64,000 bases of DNA, from the NCBI RefSeq assembly GCF_036345915.1, contig NZ_CP107785.1:8494001-8558000 (forward strand). Direction: 5' to 3'. Both the position numbers and the translations under genes were made by a program. This DNA is from Nocardia sp. NBC_00565. GTDB taxonomy: Bacteria; Actinomycetota; Actinomycetes; Mycobacteriales; Mycobacteriaceae. Shown here piece after piece: positions 1-9,400 of this stretch. Each line of letters opens with the position of its first letter. The first letter of the stretch is position 1. The notes beneath the pieces are model-generated. The model had not been told where the DNA came from, ran no database searches, and saw only the letters and a program-made list of their open reading frames with translations.

Positions 1-3000
1 TCGCTGAACACCCGGTACGCGCTGGTCGGTGAGGTCGCCGCGTTCCCCGAGGTACTACGTAGCCCGACCACTGGAACGCAGAGCGTGCTCACCGCGGCCA
101 GCACCGAGCGGTCGCTGCTCAACGTGCTCGCGCACCGTTTTCCGGATGCCGACACCTCGATCGCCGACCTGCGGGCCGGCATCGATAATCGGGTCTCGCT
201 GATGAACAGCCCGGAGGCGCAGTCCGGCAAGATTCCGATCGGTGATCTGAAGAACTCGCTCACCGGCAGCCTCGACGTCTACGAACGCGTGGTCGCCAAG
301 TCCACCAAGGACATCGACTCCGCGATGAGTTCGCTGGTGTCGAAGGCAAATACCGGCGCGTGGACCTACACCGCGGTCGTCATCGCGACCATCCTCGCCG
401 CGCTGCTGCTCGCCGTCTTCGTGGCGCGCTCGATGATCGTGCCGCTGCACCGGCTGCGGCTGGCGGCACTGCGGGTGGCCGAGAGCGATCTGCCGCACGA
501 GGTCGCCCAGCTCCGCAACGGCGCGTCCCCCGAGGACGTACCGCTGGAGCCGATGCCGATCCGCAGCAGCGAGGAGATCGGCCAGCTGGCCCGCGCCGTC
601 GACGACATCCACGGCCAGGCGCTGCGTCTGGCCAGTGATCAGGCGCAGATGCGCGCCCAGGTCAACGACATGTTCGAGACCCTGGCCCGGCGCTCCAAAT
701 CGCTCGTTGACCACCAGCTCAGCCTGATCGAGGCGATGGAGTACGACGAGAAGGATCCGCGCCTGCTGGAGAACTTGTTCCGGCTGGACCATCTCGCGGC
801 CCGCATGCGCCGTAACGGCGACAACCTGCTGATTCTCGCCGGTACTCGGCAGCGGCGCAGCAAGTCCGCGCCGGTCGAGATCGCCGACGTGCTGCGCGCG
901 GCGATCTCCGAGGTCGAGGACTACGAGCGGGTGAAGCTCGGTGCGACCCCGCGTGGTTCGCTGGTCGAGCCCGCCGCATCGGATATGGCGCACCTGTTCG
1001 CCGAGCTGCTGGACAACGCGCTACGCGCCTCGCCGCCGGAGACCGACGTGAAGTTCACCTTCGCGCAGGGACACGACCAGGGCATGCTCATCGAGGTCGC
1101 GGACCGCGGCATCGGTATGCCGCCCTCCGAGATGGCCGATATCAACCGGCGACTCGAGCAGACCGCCGAGCCCGGTCCCGATACCGCCCGCCACATGGGT
1201 CTTTTCGTGGTCGGCCGATTGGCCGAGCGGCACGGGCTCACCGTGCGGCTGCGTCCAACCTTCGATACCGCGCGCGATCCCGGCGTCACGGTCACCGTGC
1301 AGGTTCCGATCGGTCTGATCGTCCTCGAACGGGGACAGACCACCGCGATGCCGCAGGCCGCGCCGCAGGTTTCCGCCAATGCGCCGCAACGGCAGTCGAC
1401 TCCGTCGTCGATGCAGACGCGCGCGATCACCAGGACGCCGGGCGGCAACGTCATGGTCACCGTCGATCCCGGTGTCAGCGGTCCGATTCCGGTGACGCCG
1501 AGTCCGGCGCCGTCCGGGACCAGTGGTCCGATTCCGGCGGCGGGCGGCCTACCGCAGCGCTCGCCCGGCTCGACCATGGCCTCGGGTCTGCGTCAGGACG
1601 CGGCACCGGCCGGTCCGACCCTGCGGCCCGCGTCCGGACAGACGCCGAGTGGTCCACAGCGCGGCAAGCTCGCGGCCGCGAGTCTGCCCAAGCGCAATGT
1701 CACCCCCGGCGGTCCGCCGCCGAACCGGCCCGGGGCCGAGCCGACCATCTCCGGTGGCGGTCTGCCACCGCGGAATCTCAACTCCGGTGGACTGCCGCAG
1801 CGGCAGCCCGGCACGAACGGTGTGCCGCAGCCGCCCGAGGGCGGTCAGCCCAGTGGTGGTCTGCCGCAGCGTCAGCCGGGTGCCAACGGTGTGCCGCAGC
1901 GCTCGGGCGGTCTGCCGCAGCGTCCATCGGGGCTGAACGGTCTGCCGCAGCGGGAGCCGGGCGCCGGTGGCGTGCCGTCGCGCGATACCGGATCTGGTCT
2001 GCCGCAGCGGGACGCTTCGGGTGGTCTGCCGCAGCGCGATGCTGGTGGCAGCGGGTTGCCGCAACGTGATTCGAGTGCCGGTGGTCTGCCGCAGCGTGAT
2101 CCGTCGTCGGGGAGTCTGCCTGCGCGTGATCCGTTGCGTGATCCGTTGCCGGGTGGTTTGCCGCAGCGTGATTCGGCGCAGCGTGATTCGGCCTCGGGTG
2201 GTTTGCCGCAGCGGGAGCCGGGTGCGACCGGTCTGCCGCAGCGTCAGTCGCCCGCGGCGAATCTGCCGCAGCGCGAGGCGCCCAGTGGTTTGCCGCAGCG
2301 TGATGCCGGGGGCAGTGGTCTGCCGCAACGGGATTCCGGGTCGACCGGTCTGCCGCAGCGTGAGTCCGGTCTGAACGGTCTCCCGCAGCGGGATACCGGC
2401 TCGGGTGGTTTGCCGCAGCGTGATCCCGGGTCGAGTGGTTTGCCGCAGCGTCAAGCCGGCTCGGGTGGTTTGCCGCAGCGTGATCCCGGGTCGAGTGGTT
2501 TGCCGCAGCGTCAAGCCGGGTCGGGTGGTTTGCCGCAGCGTGATCCCGCTTCCGGTGGTTTGCCGCAGCGTGATCCGTCGTCGGGTAGCCTGCCTGCGCG
2601 TGATCCGTTGCGTGATCCGTTGCCGCCTGCGCGTGATCCGTTGCGTGATCCGTTGCCGGGTGGTTTGCCGCAGCGTGATTCGGCCTCGGGTGGTTTGCCG
2701 CAGCGGGAGCCGGGTGCGACCGGTCTGCCGCAACGGCAGTCGCCCGCGGCGAATCTGCCGCAGCGCGAAGCGCCCAACGGTCTGCCACAGCGGCAGCCGG
2801 GTGCGCAGACGCCCAGTGGCCTACCCCAGCGCGACGGTCTGCCGTCGCGGGACAGTCTGCCGCAGCGGCAGCCGGGTGCCACCGTGCTGCCCCAGCGCGA
2901 GCCCGGCGCGGCCGCACTGCCGCGTCGCGAGGCCACACCGGGAATCGGTCTGTCGCAACGGGATCGCGGTGCGACCCAGTCCGCGCCGAGTGGTGAGGTA

Positions 3001-3465
3001 TCCGCGGTTTCCGAGAGCGGGACCACGGGCGCAGCGCGGCACAGCTTCAAGCCCGATCCGGAGAAGGCGGCGTCGTTCTTCCAGACCAGGTTGCAGCCCG
3101 CGGCCGATTCTGATTCGGTCATGGGCGGCACCCCGATCTTCGCCGAGATGATGTCGGCGTGGCTCTCGGATCCGAATCAGGACCGGTCCCAGGTGGCCGC
3201 CTCCTTCGAATCACCGGGTGACGAAGGATGGCAGGCCGCGCGCCGGGCAAGTGAGGCGCAGACCGAAACAAAGACGGCCGCCGGGTTGCCGCAACGCAAT
3301 CCGGGCGGGAGGCTGGTGCCCGGCGGTGTCAACGGCAACGCCGGTCGCGCGCCGCGTCGCGATCCAGAAACGATCAGGTCCAGCTTGAGTCGTCACCAGC
3401 AGGGCGTCCGGGATGGCCGCGCAATGAAGCCAATGAACTTAACCGGAGATAAAGGAGACCGATGA
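1..3465 (+). CDS. cvnA: Conservon sensor histidine kinase (CvnA-like), 5' end cut by window edge
   Basis: The frame is open from base 1, so the N-terminus lies outside the window; 1154 codons are visible. In order: part of an extracytoplasmic sensor region, a transmembrane helix near codons 122-142, a HAMP linker ([10 protein letters not shown]), a dimerisation helix with the candidate phospho-acceptor His near codon 264 in [11 protein letters not shown], and a GHKL ATPase domain (N box [11 protein letters not shown]1 ADRGIGMP, G2 [13 protein letters not shown]) to about codon 420. Then comes a tail of some 700 residues rich in Pro, Gly, Gln and Arg, built on LPQR units. The next three genes are roadblock, DUF742 and GTPase genes, the classic conservon order, in which the kinase-like membrane protein signals to a small GTPase instead of a response regulator. 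The conservon assignment is firm; the input signal is unknown. Confidence 0.9.
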   Translation, partial: SLNTRYALVGEVAAFPEVLRSPTTGTQSVLTAASTERSLLNVLAHRFPDADTSIADLRAGIDNRVSLMNSPEAQSGKIPIGDLKNSLTGSLDVYERVVAKSTKDIDSAMSSLVSKANTGAWTYTAVVIATILAALLLAVFVARSMIVPLHRLRLAALRVAESDLPHEVAQLRNGASPEDVPLEPMPIRSSEEIGQLARAVDDIHGQALRLASDQAQMRAQVNDMFETLARRSKSLVDHQLSLIEAMEYDEKDPRLLENLFRLDHLAARMRRNGDNLLILAGTRQRRSKSAPVEIADVLRAAISEVEDYERVKLGATPRGSLVEPAASDMAHLFAELLDNALRASPPETDVKFTFAQGHDQGMLIEVADRGIGMPPSEMADINRRLEQTAEPGPDTARHMGLFVVGRLAERHGLTVRLRPTFDTARDPGVTVTVQVPIGLIVLERGQTTAMPQAAPQVSANAPQRQSTPSSMQTRAITRTPGGNVMVTVDPGVSGPIPVTPSPAPSGTSGPIPAAGGLPQRSPGSTMASGLRQDAAPAGPTLRPASGQTPSGPQRGKLAAASLPKRNVTPGGPPPNRPGAEPTISGGGLPPRNLNSGGLPQRQPGTNGVPQPPEGGQPSGGLPQRQPGANGVPQRSGGLPQRPSGLNGLPQREPGAGGVPSRDTGSGLPQRDASGGLPQRDAGGSGLPQRDSSAGGLPQRDPSSGSLPARDPLRDPLPGGLPQRDSAQRDSASGGLPQREPGATGLPQRQSPAANLPQREAPSGLPQRDAGGSGLPQRDSGSTGLPQRESGLNGLPQRDTGSGGLPQRDPGSSGLPQRQAGSGGLPQRDPGSSGLPQRQAGSGGLPQRDPASGGLPQRDPSSGSLPARDPLRDPLPPARDPLRDPLPGGLPQRDSASGGLPQREPGATGLPQRQSPAANLPQREAPNGLPQRQPGAQTPSGLPQRDGLPSRDSLPQRQPGATVLPQREPGAAALPRREATPGIGLSQRDRGATQSAPSGEVSAVSESGTTGAARHSFKPDPEKAASFFQTRLQPAADSDSVMGGTPIFAEMMSAWLSDPNQDRSQVAASFESPGDEGWQAARRASEAQTETKTAAGLPQRNPGGRLVPGGVNGNAGRAPRRDPETIRSSLSRHQQGVRDGRAMKPMNLTGDKGDR
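1840..2960 (+). repeat. In-frame LPQR-repeat region inside the sensor kinase gene
   Basis: The DNA is a run of degenerate units encoding GLPQR followed by an acidic or polar linker such as DPGSS, QAGSG or EPGAT; more than 25 LPQR units can be counted. Bases 2401-2460 and 2461-2520 are a tandem 60-bp duplication differing at one base. A longer block around 2092-2300 (with the submotif [12 protein letters not shown]) recurs at about 2565-2790. The repeats keep the reading frame. The pattern indicates recent expansion by slippage or unequal recombination, so length may vary between strains. Confidence 0.9.
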
Positions 3466-3875
3466 ACCCCGATCTAGGTGGTACGAATCGTCAGCTGGAT
3501 TGGCTGGTTTCGAACTTCGCCAACGAGGTTCCTGGCGTAGCTCATGCCGTCCTGGTCTCGGCTGACGGACTACTCATGGCCGCGAGCGCGCAGCTGCCCG
3601 TGGACCGTGCCGAACAACTCTCGGCCGTCACCGCCGGACTTGCCAGCCTCTCGGTGGGCGTCTCGAACCTATTCGAAGGCGGCACCGTCCTGCAGTCCGT
3701 GGTCGAGATGGAGCACGGCTATCTGCTACTCATGGCAGTCGGCGATGGCTCGTATCTCGCGGTGCTGACCAATACCTCTTGCGATATCGGCCAGGTCGGT
3801 TACGAAATGGCCTTGTTGGTCGAGCGTGTCGGCCAGACCGTCCAGGCCACGCCACGCGTCACGATGGGTTCCTGA
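3462..3875 (+). CDS. cvnB: Roadblock/LC7 domain protein (conservon CvnB-like)
   Basis: This 137-residue protein matches the single-domain roadblock/LC7 fold seen in conservons and MglB-type GTPase regulators: [26 protein letters not shown] at the start, then [22 protein letters not shown]. It starts 4 nt inside the end of the kinase gene (overlapping stop/start), with a GGAG-type ribosome site just upstream, so the two are translationally coupled. By family knowledge it is likely to bind the GTPase encoded two genes downstream and modulate its nucleotide state at the membrane. No signal peptide or transmembrane segment is seen. Confidence 0.93.
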   Translation: MNPDLGGTNRQLDWLVSNFANEVPGVAHAVLVSADGLLMAASAQLPVDRAEQLSAVTAGLASLSVGVSNLFEGGTVLQSVVEMEHGYLLLMAVGDGSYLAVLTNTSCDIGQVGYEMALLVERVGQTVQATPRVTMGS

Positions 3876-3882
3876 TGGTCGG

Positions 3883-4257
3883 ATGGACATAGACGATCAC
3901 CGCATGGGGAGTGCCGAGCCCAGCCTCGTTCGCCCGTACTCGTTGACTGCGGGCCGCACCCGGCCCGCAATCGAGTTGGCGTTGGAGGCGCTCGTCGCAT
4001 CGCATCCGGTCGCCCTGGAGCGGCAGTTCGAACTGACCAACATCGAGACGTCCATCGTGGAGTTGTGCAGAGAATCGCCGTCCGTTGCTGAAGTGGCAGC
4101 GCGTTTGGGTATCCCTATCGGGGTGGCCCGCGTGCTGGTGGCCGACCTCATCGAGGCCGGGCATGTGCGCGTTTCGGCGACTTTGAAAGACGATTCCAGC
4201 GACGATGAACGTCGCGAGCTGATCGAAAGGGTTCTCAGTGGACTCCGGCGTATTTGA
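3883..4257 (+). CDS. cvnC: DUF742 protein (conservon CvnC-like)
   Basis: A protein of about 124 residues with the DUF742 hallmarks LVRPYSLTAGRTRP near the N-terminus and a winged-helix-like C-terminal half (SPSVAEVAARLGIPIGVARVLVADLIEAGHVRV). I chose the ATG at 3883 because it sits 7 bp after the roadblock stop; ATG 3904 is an alternative. It overlaps the following GTPase gene by 20 bp. In conservons this protein accompanies the roadblock/GTPase pair; its biochemical role is not settled, and DNA binding is only a possibility suggested by the helical motif. Confidence 0.9.
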   Translation: MDIDDHRMGSAEPSLVRPYSLTAGRTRPAIELALEALVASHPVALERQFELTNIETSIVELCRESPSVAEVAARLGIPIGVARVLVADLIEAGHVRVSATLKDDSSDDERRELIERVLSGLRRI

Positions 4258-4840
4258 TTCGACGGCGCAGGTCGATACCCGCACCAGTAAGCCGACCTCG
4301 GCGAAGATCGTTGTCGCGGGTGGGTTCGGTGTCGGTAAGACCACGTTGGTCGGTGCAGTCTCGGAGATTGTTCCGCTGCGCACCGAAGCTCTGGTGACCA
4401 ATGCCAGCACCGGAATCGACAATCTGACCGGCATTCCGATGAAGTCGACTACCACGGTGGCGATGGACTTCGGCCGGATCAGCCTCGCCGACGATCTGGT
4501 GTTGTACCTGTTCGGTACGCCGGGCCAGTACCGCTTCTGGTTCATGTGGGACGACCTGATCCGCGGCGCCATCGGCGCGGTGGTGCTGGTCGACACCCGC
4601 AGACTCGAGGACAGCTTCGCCGCCGTCGACTATTTCGAAGCGCGCAGCCTACCGTTCCTGGTGGCGCTCAACGAATTCGACGACGCACCGCGGTATCCGA
4701 TCGAGGACATCCGGCAGGCACTCGCGGTGCCCGCCGATGTGCCGATCCTGTCCATCGACGCCCGGCGTCGTGAGCCCGCCAAGCAGGCGCTGGTCTCGCT
4801 CACCGAGTACGCACTGCGCAAGGTCATGCAGGGCTACTGA
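4238..4840 (+). CDS. cvnD: Conservon small GTPase (CvnD-like)
   Basis: A 200-residue Ras/MglA-like GTPase. Visible motifs: P-loop GGFGVGKTT, the switch II region LFGTPGQYRFW, and NEFD as the NKxD-equivalent base-recognition motif. It begins at a GTG inside the DUF742 gene and ends the four-gene conservon. In the family the GTPase is the output of the complex and is thought to work at the membrane with the kinase-like protein. No lipidation signal is obvious. A 53-bp gap separates it from the next gene, so read-through is possible. Confidence 0.93.
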   Translation: MDSGVFDSTAQVDTRTSKPTSAKIVVAGGFGVGKTTLVGAVSEIVPLRTEALVTNASTGIDNLTGIPMKSTTTVAMDFGRISLADDLVLYLFGTPGQYRFWFMWDDLIRGAIGAVVLVDTRRLEDSFAAVDYFEARSLPFLVALNEFDDAPRYPIEDIRQALAVPADVPILSIDARRREPAKQALVSLTEYALRKVMQGY

Positions 4841-4893
4841 GCGGTCGTGTCGCTGTCGCGGCGCCTTGCGAACCGAGTGGCTAAGCTCGCTCG

Positions 4894-6441
4894 GTGAGGA
4901 TTTCGGCGCGGGAGCTGCTCGAGCAACTGCTCGACTCGGACTCGTTCGTCAGCTGGGATCGGCCACCGGTGACGGTGGCCGTATCCCCGCGCTACCGCGA
5001 GGATCTGCGCAGGGCCGCCGTGGCGGCGGGCACCGATGAAGCGGTGTGCACCGGCGAGGGGCTGCTGCGTGGTCGACGCATGGCCGTAATCGCCTGCGAG
5101 TTCGGATTCTTGGCCGGGTCGATCGGTGTGGCCGCGGCGGAGCGGATCGTCGCTGCGGTCGAGCGGGCTACCGAACTCGGCTTGCCCCTGGTCGCATCGC
5201 CGACCTCCGGCGGCACCCGAATGCAAGAGGGCACAGTCGCTTTCGTGCAGATGGTGAAGATCGCGGGCGCGGTCGCGGTGCACAAGGCGGCCGGATATCC
5301 GTACCTGGTCTACCTGCGCGACCCGACGATGGGCGGCGTTTTCGCGTCCTGGGGGTCGTTGGGGCACATCACCTTTGCCGAACCCGGCGCAATGATCGGG
5401 TTTCTCGGTCCGCGCGTCTATAAAGCTCTGTACGGCAGGAATTTTCCGGAGGGCGTCCAGGTCGCCGAGAATCTGTATCGCAGCGGTGTGATCGATGGTG
5501 TCCTTCCGGTCCCGGTATTCCGCCGGATCGCGCATCGCGCGTTGAGCGTGCTCAGCGGCGTGCCGGATCCCGTTGCGGCCGAACCCGGTTGGGCCGCGCC
5601 GGTACATGGGTTGACCGGCGAGTCAACCGACGTGCATCCCGCGCCGAGCGGGCTCGATGCGAATACCGATGTCCCGGCATGGGATTCGGTGCGCATCTCG
5701 CGCCGTCCGGGTCGGCCGGGCATTCGTGATCTGTTGCGCCATGTGACACAACGGGTTCCGCTCAGCGGTACCGGTCAGGGCGAATCCGACCGCACCATCG
5801 TGCACGCACTGGCGCGCTTACGCGGTGAGCCCTGCATCGTATTCGGCCACGATCGCTCGGGGCAGGCGGGTGAGCACACCATGGGCCCGGCCGCGCTGCG
5901 CGAGGCGCGGCGCAGCATGGCCCTCGCCCAGGAGTTGCGGTTGCCGCTGGTCCTGGTGATCGACACGGTCGGCGCCGCACTGTCCAAGGAGGCCGAGGAG
6001 CGTGGCCTCGCCCCCGAGATCGCCCGCTGCATAGCGGATCTGGTGACCCTGGACACCCCGACCATCTCGATCCTGCTCGGCCAGGGCACCGGTGGCGGCG
6101 CACTGGCCCTGCTGCCGGCCGATCGCGTCCTGGCCGCCACGCACGGCTGGCTCGCGCCGCTGCCGCCGGAGGGCGCGAGCGCGATCGTCTACCGCGATAT
6201 CGCCCACGCTCCCGAGCTGGCCGAGGCGCAGGGCATCCGGTCCGCCGATCTGCTCGCCGACGGTGTGGTCGACCGCATCGTCCCGGAGTTTCCGGACGCC
6301 GCCGACGAACCGGTCGAATTCGCCCGCCGCATGGTCGCCGCCATCGCCGCCGAACTGGCCGATCTGCGTGCTCGCCCGCTGGCCGAACTCCGTGCCGCCC
6401 GGCATACCCGCTATCGCCGCATCGGCCTCCCACCCAGCTGA
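4894..6441 (+). CDS. accD3: Acyl-CoA carboxylase carboxyltransferase, AccD3-like
   Basis: A 515-residue protein with two crotonase-fold carboxyltransferase halves in one chain: an N-terminal beta-like half (SGGTRMQEGTVAFVQM, GGVFASWGSLGH, GFLGPRVYK) and a C-terminal alpha-like half (GPAALREARRSMALA, LGQGTGGGALAL, PPEGASAI). The pattern and length agree with mycobacterial AccD3, which also lies beside echA6 and the Rv0906-type hydrolase. It would transfer carboxyl groups from biotin to an acyl-CoA, but its physiological substrate is unknown even in mycobacteria. The start is a GTG at 4894. Assignment by remembered family pattern, not by a search. Confidence 0.85.
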   Translation: MRISARELLEQLLDSDSFVSWDRPPVTVAVSPRYREDLRRAAVAAGTDEAVCTGEGLLRGRRMAVIACEFGFLAGSIGVAAAERIVAAVERATELGLPLVASPTSGGTRMQEGTVAFVQMVKIAGAVAVHKAAGYPYLVYLRDPTMGGVFASWGSLGHITFAEPGAMIGFLGPRVYKALYGRNFPEGVQVAENLYRSGVIDGVLPVPVFRRIAHRALSVLSGVPDPVAAEPGWAAPVHGLTGESTDVHPAPSGLDANTDVPAWDSVRISRRPGRPGIRDLLRHVTQRVPLSGTGQGESDRTIVHALARLRGEPCIVFGHDRSGQAGEHTMGPAALREARRSMALAQELRLPLVLVIDTVGAALSKEAEERGLAPEIARCIADLVTLDTPTISILLGQGTGGGALALLPADRVLAATHGWLAPLPPEGASAIVYRDIAHAPELAEAQGIRSADLLADGVVDRIVPEFPDAADEPVEFARRMVAAIAAELADLRARPLAELRAARHTRYRRIGLPPS

Positions 6442-6590
6442 ATTCCCGGGCACGGCGCCCAGCTTTCCGGTGATCTCGATCGCCCGCCCGGCGCGGTCCG
6501 TGCCAGGGCATAGTGTGCTCCGACCAGCAAAAAGTGGTCAACACACCAGGGGGCTTCGTTGACGACTCGCCGCGGCACTTCTACGGTCGG

Positions 6591-7445
6591 ATGGTGACCT
6601 TCAGAAGCGAGACCTGCGCCATTGCCTCGATCGTGCTGAACGACGGGAACGTGATCCCGCAGCTCGGTTTCGGTGTGTTCCAAGTTCCGCCCGATGACGT
6701 CTACCCGGTCGTCACCACCGCACTCGAGGCGGGCTATCGCAGCATCGACACCGCGGCGATCTACGGCAACGAGGAGGGCACCGGTCGCGCCATCCGGGAA
6801 TTCGGGCTGCCGCGCGACCAGGTGTACGTCACCACCAAGCTGTGGAACTCCGAACAGGGCTACGACGCCACGCTGCGCGCCTTCGACGTGAGTATGGCTC
6901 GGCTCGGCCTGGACTACCTCGACCTCTATCTCATCCACTGGCCGGTCGCGCAGGCCGATCGCTTCGTCGAGTCCTTCAAGGCCTTCCAGACGCTGAAAGC
7001 ACACGGCCGGATCCGCTCGATCGGCGTCTCGAACTTCACTGTCCCCGACTTGCAACGGGTCATCGGTGAGACCGGTGAGATCCCGGTGGTCAACCAGATC
7101 GAACTGCACCCCCGGCTGGCGCAGCGCGAGCTACGCGCCTTCCATGACGCGAACGCCATCGCCACCGAGGCATGGAGCCCGCTCGGCCAGGGCACCCTGC
7201 TCGACGATCACACCATCGTCGCTATCGCCGACGAGGTCGACCGCACCCCGGCCCAGGTGATCATCCGCTGGCATCTGCAACAGGGCATCGTGGTGATCCC
7301 GAAGTCGGTCACGCCCTCGCGCATCCAGACCAACTTCGACGTCTTCGGCTTCGAGCTGAGCCGGGAACAGATGCGTGCCATCAACGCGCTCGAGAAGGGT
7401 GCTCGCATCGGCCCCGATCCGGCCACCTTCACCGCCGGTTTGTAG
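6591..7445 (+). CDS. Aldo/keto reductase (AKR5-like)
   Basis: From ATG 6591 this encodes 284 residues with a complete NADPH-dependent aldo/keto reductase barrel: LGFGVFQVP at the start, the catalytic tetrad Asp/Tyr in SIDTAAIYGNE, Lys in VTTKLWN, and His in LIHWPV, then IGVSNF and the NADPH site IPKSVTPSRIQTN. An upstream GTG at 6513 would add 26 residues unlike the family, so the later start is preferred. It probably reduces carbonyls (2,5-diketo-gluconate reductase-type family). Its stop codon abuts the stop of the convergent monooxygenase gene with no gap. Confidence 0.9.
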   Translation: MVTFRSETCAIASIVLNDGNVIPQLGFGVFQVPPDDVYPVVTTALEAGYRSIDTAAIYGNEEGTGRAIREFGLPRDQVYVTTKLWNSEQGYDATLRAFDVSMARLGLDYLDLYLIHWPVAQADRFVESFKAFQTLKAHGRIRSIGVSNFTVPDLQRVIGETGEIPVVNQIELHPRLAQRELRAFHDANAIATEAWSPLGQGTLLDDHTIVAIADEVDRTPAQVIIRWHLQQGIVVIPKSVTPSRIQTNFDVFGFELSREQMRAINALEKGARIGPDPATFTAGL

Positions 7446-8573
7446 TTATCGCAGGCCGAGGTGCGCGGTGAGTTCTTGCGCGGCGGCTCGGCCCGCGCGG
7501 TTCGCGCCGATGGTGCTGGCGGACGGTCCGTAGCCGATCAGGTGGATTCGCGGATCGACCGCGACCCGGGTGGCCAGCCGTCCGGTCATGGTGATGCCAC
7601 CACCGGGGCCACGAAGCCGCAGCGGTGCCAAATGGTCCAGGGAACTGCGGAATCCGGTGGCCCACAGGATGACGTCCGCGTGCTGGAACGTGCCGTCGGC
7701 CCAGCGCACCCCATCGGGTTCGATGCTCGCGAACATCGGGTGCCGCGCCAGTGCCCCGCGGGCTCGAGCGGCGCGTAGCCGATCGTCGAGTCGCAACCCG
7801 GTCACCGAGACCACCGAACCCGGCGGCAGCCCGTGCCGCACTCGGTCCTCCACGATGGCGACGGCGGCGCGGCCGTCCTGCTCGGCGAATGGCGAATCGC
7901 GGAAGACCGGTTCGCGGCGTGTTACCCACGTGGTGGTGGTGATCTGCGAGATCTCGTCGAGCAGCTGTACGGCCGAGATGCCGCCGCCGACCACGACCAC
8001 ATGTTGGTCCGCGAATTCGTCGGCGGTGCGGTAGTCGCGGGTGTGTAGCTGTCGCCCGGCGAAGGTCTCCGCACCCGGGTAACGCGGAATGAAGGGACGC
8101 TCCCAGGTGCCGGTGCAGTTGATCAGCCCGCGCACCCGGATGACACCGGACGCGTCGGTCTCCACGTTCAAGTTCTGGCCGCGGCCGGTGGCGAGATCGG
8201 GCCCTGCGGCACAAGGGGTTCCGTCCGCATTGCGGTCGCAGACCACGGTGACCGTGACCGGTCTGCGGACCTGTAGGTCGAACCGCTTCTCGTACAACTC
8301 GTAATAGTGCGGCACCGCGGTCGCCGCGGGCACGGCGTCCGAATCCGGCGGCAAGGTTTCGGCGAACGACATGCCCGGCAGGTCGTGCACCCGGTTGACG
8401 GTGGTCAATGTGAGCGATGGCCACCTGAATTGCCAGGCCCCGCCGGGTCCCGGCGCGTGATCGACGATGCGGAAGTCCTGTTCGGGCCGCAATCCGAGGC
8501 GCTGCAGGTGGTAACCGGCCGACAGCCCGGCCTGACCAGCACCGATCACCAGGATGGAGAACTCTGTCGGCAC
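7446..8573 (-). CDS. FAD-dependent NAD(P)-binding monooxygenase-like oxidoreductase
   Basis: A 375-residue flavoprotein with an N-terminal FAD-binding Rossmann motif (VIGAGQAGLSAGYHLQR), a second dinucleotide motif (VVVGGGISAVQ) and a C-terminal ATGF-type motif (ILWATGFRSS). This matches the flavin-containing monooxygenase / YUCCA-like class of group B oxidoreductases. I start it at GTG 8573, immediately before the FAD motif; the longer open frame to 8810 would overlap the divergent echA6-like gene and encode unlikely sequence. Substrate unknown. The 91-bp gap to the divergent gene holds both promoters. Confidence 0.85.
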   Translation of the reverse strand: MPTEFSILVIGAGQAGLSAGYHLQRLGLRPEQDFRIVDHAPGPGGAWQFRWPSLTLTTVNRVHDLPGMSFAETLPPDSDAVPAATAVPHYYELYEKRFDLQVRRPVTVTVVCDRNADGTPCAAGPDLATGRGQNLNVETDASGVIRVRGLINCTGTWERPFIPRYPGAETFAGRQLHTRDYRTADEFADQHVVVVGGGISAVQLLDEISQITTTTWVTRREPVFRDSPFAEQDGRAAVAIVEDRVRHGLPPGSVVSVTGLRLDDRLRAARARGALARHPMFASIEPDGVRWADGTFQHADVILWATGFRSSLDHLAPLRLRGPGGGITMTGRLATRVAVDPRIHLIGYGPSASTIGANRAGRAAAQELTAHLGLR

Positions 8574-8664
8574 AAGCCGTGATCGTATCGGCCTTGGTCG
8601 GTATACGCCGTCAACTATGGCAGAGTTGATGTAACCACTCGAACCGGTCAGTTGGGGAGAATGA

Positions 8665-9390
8665 ATGCTCGGAGTGAGCCGTGATGGCGACGTCGTCACC
8701 ATCGAACTACAGCGCGAGCAGCGGCGTAACGCGCTGAACAACGAACTCGTCGCCGCGCTGCGCGATGCGGTGTGGACCGCGGCCGAGGATGCCCGGGTGA
8801 TCGTACTCACTGGCCAGGGGCCGATGTTCAGCGCGGGTGCGGACCTGTCGGGCGTCTACTCCCAGGAATTCCTCGATGGCCTGCTCGACATGCTGCACAC
8901 CATCGAATCCGTTCCGGTCCCGGTGATATCGGCGATCAACGGCGCCGCGCTCGGCGCGGGGGTGCAGATTGCCCTGGCTTCGGACCTGCGGGTGATCGAA
9001 CCGGACGCCTATATCGCGATTCCGGCGGCCAAGCTGGGTATCTCGGTCGATCGCTGGACCATGCGGCGACTGGCATCGCTGATCGGCGGCGGTCCGGCCA
9101 GGACCATGCTGCTCGGTGCCGAACCGATCACGGCCACCGACGCCTACGCCTTCGGCTTCGCCAACCGGCTCGGCACCCTGGCCGACGCCCAGAAGTGGGC
9201 GAAGTCGATCGCCGAGCTGGCACCGATGTCGCTACGCCATATGAAGTTGGTGCTGAACGACGACGGCACCCGCGAACCGGCCACCGAGGTGCAGCGCGTG
9301 GCCCTCGAGGCCGCCTGGACCAGCGAGGACGCCAAGGAAGGGCGATTAGCCAGACAAGAGAAGCGTGCGGCGAAGTTCCTCGGGCGATGA
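8665..9390 (+). CDS. echA6: EchA6-like crotonase homologue, probably non-catalytic acyl-CoA binder
   Basis: A 241-residue crotonase-fold protein (ELQREQRRNALN, FSAGADLSG oxyanion loop, INGAALGAG). The two glutamates used by true enoyl-CoA hydratases are replaced: the first position is Gln in GAGVQIAL and the second is Ala in IPAAKLG. Mycobacterial EchA6 shows the same losses and acts as an acyl-CoA-binding partner of mycolate synthesis rather than a hydratase. Neighbours (accD3-like upstream, Rv0906-like hydrolase downstream) repeat the mycobacterial order. ATG 8665 follows GGGGAG. Ortholog call from pattern and synteny. Confidence 0.87.
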   Translation: MLGVSRDGDVVTIELQREQRRNALNNELVAALRDAVWTAAEDARVIVLTGQGPMFSAGADLSGVYSQEFLDGLLDMLHTIESVPVPVISAINGAALGAGVQIALASDLRVIEPDAYIAIPAAKLGISVDRWTMRRLASLIGGGPARTMLLGAEPITATDAYAFGFANRLGTLADAQKWAKSIAELAPMSLRHMKLVLNDDGTREPATEVQRVALEAAWTSEDAKEGRLARQEKRAAKFLGR

Positions 9391-9400
9391 TTGGGTGGCG

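Noticed and set aside
55..993. Minus-strand frame opposite the kinase catalytic region (312 codons)
   Set aside because: No motif and shadow-type composition; the opposite strand carries clear HAMP and ATPase motifs.
1549..2938. Long antisense open frames opposite the kinase tail, with RITLRQTT or HAAANH repeats
   Set aside because: They are the mirror of the LPQR repeats: a stop-free repeat in one frame leaves other frames open. Composition is implausible for a protein, and the plus-strand frame continues a recognised kinase.
1840..2960. Possible CRISPR array or minisatellite
   Set aside because: The units are variable, contiguous, have no unique spacers and keep a protein frame; no cas genes are present.
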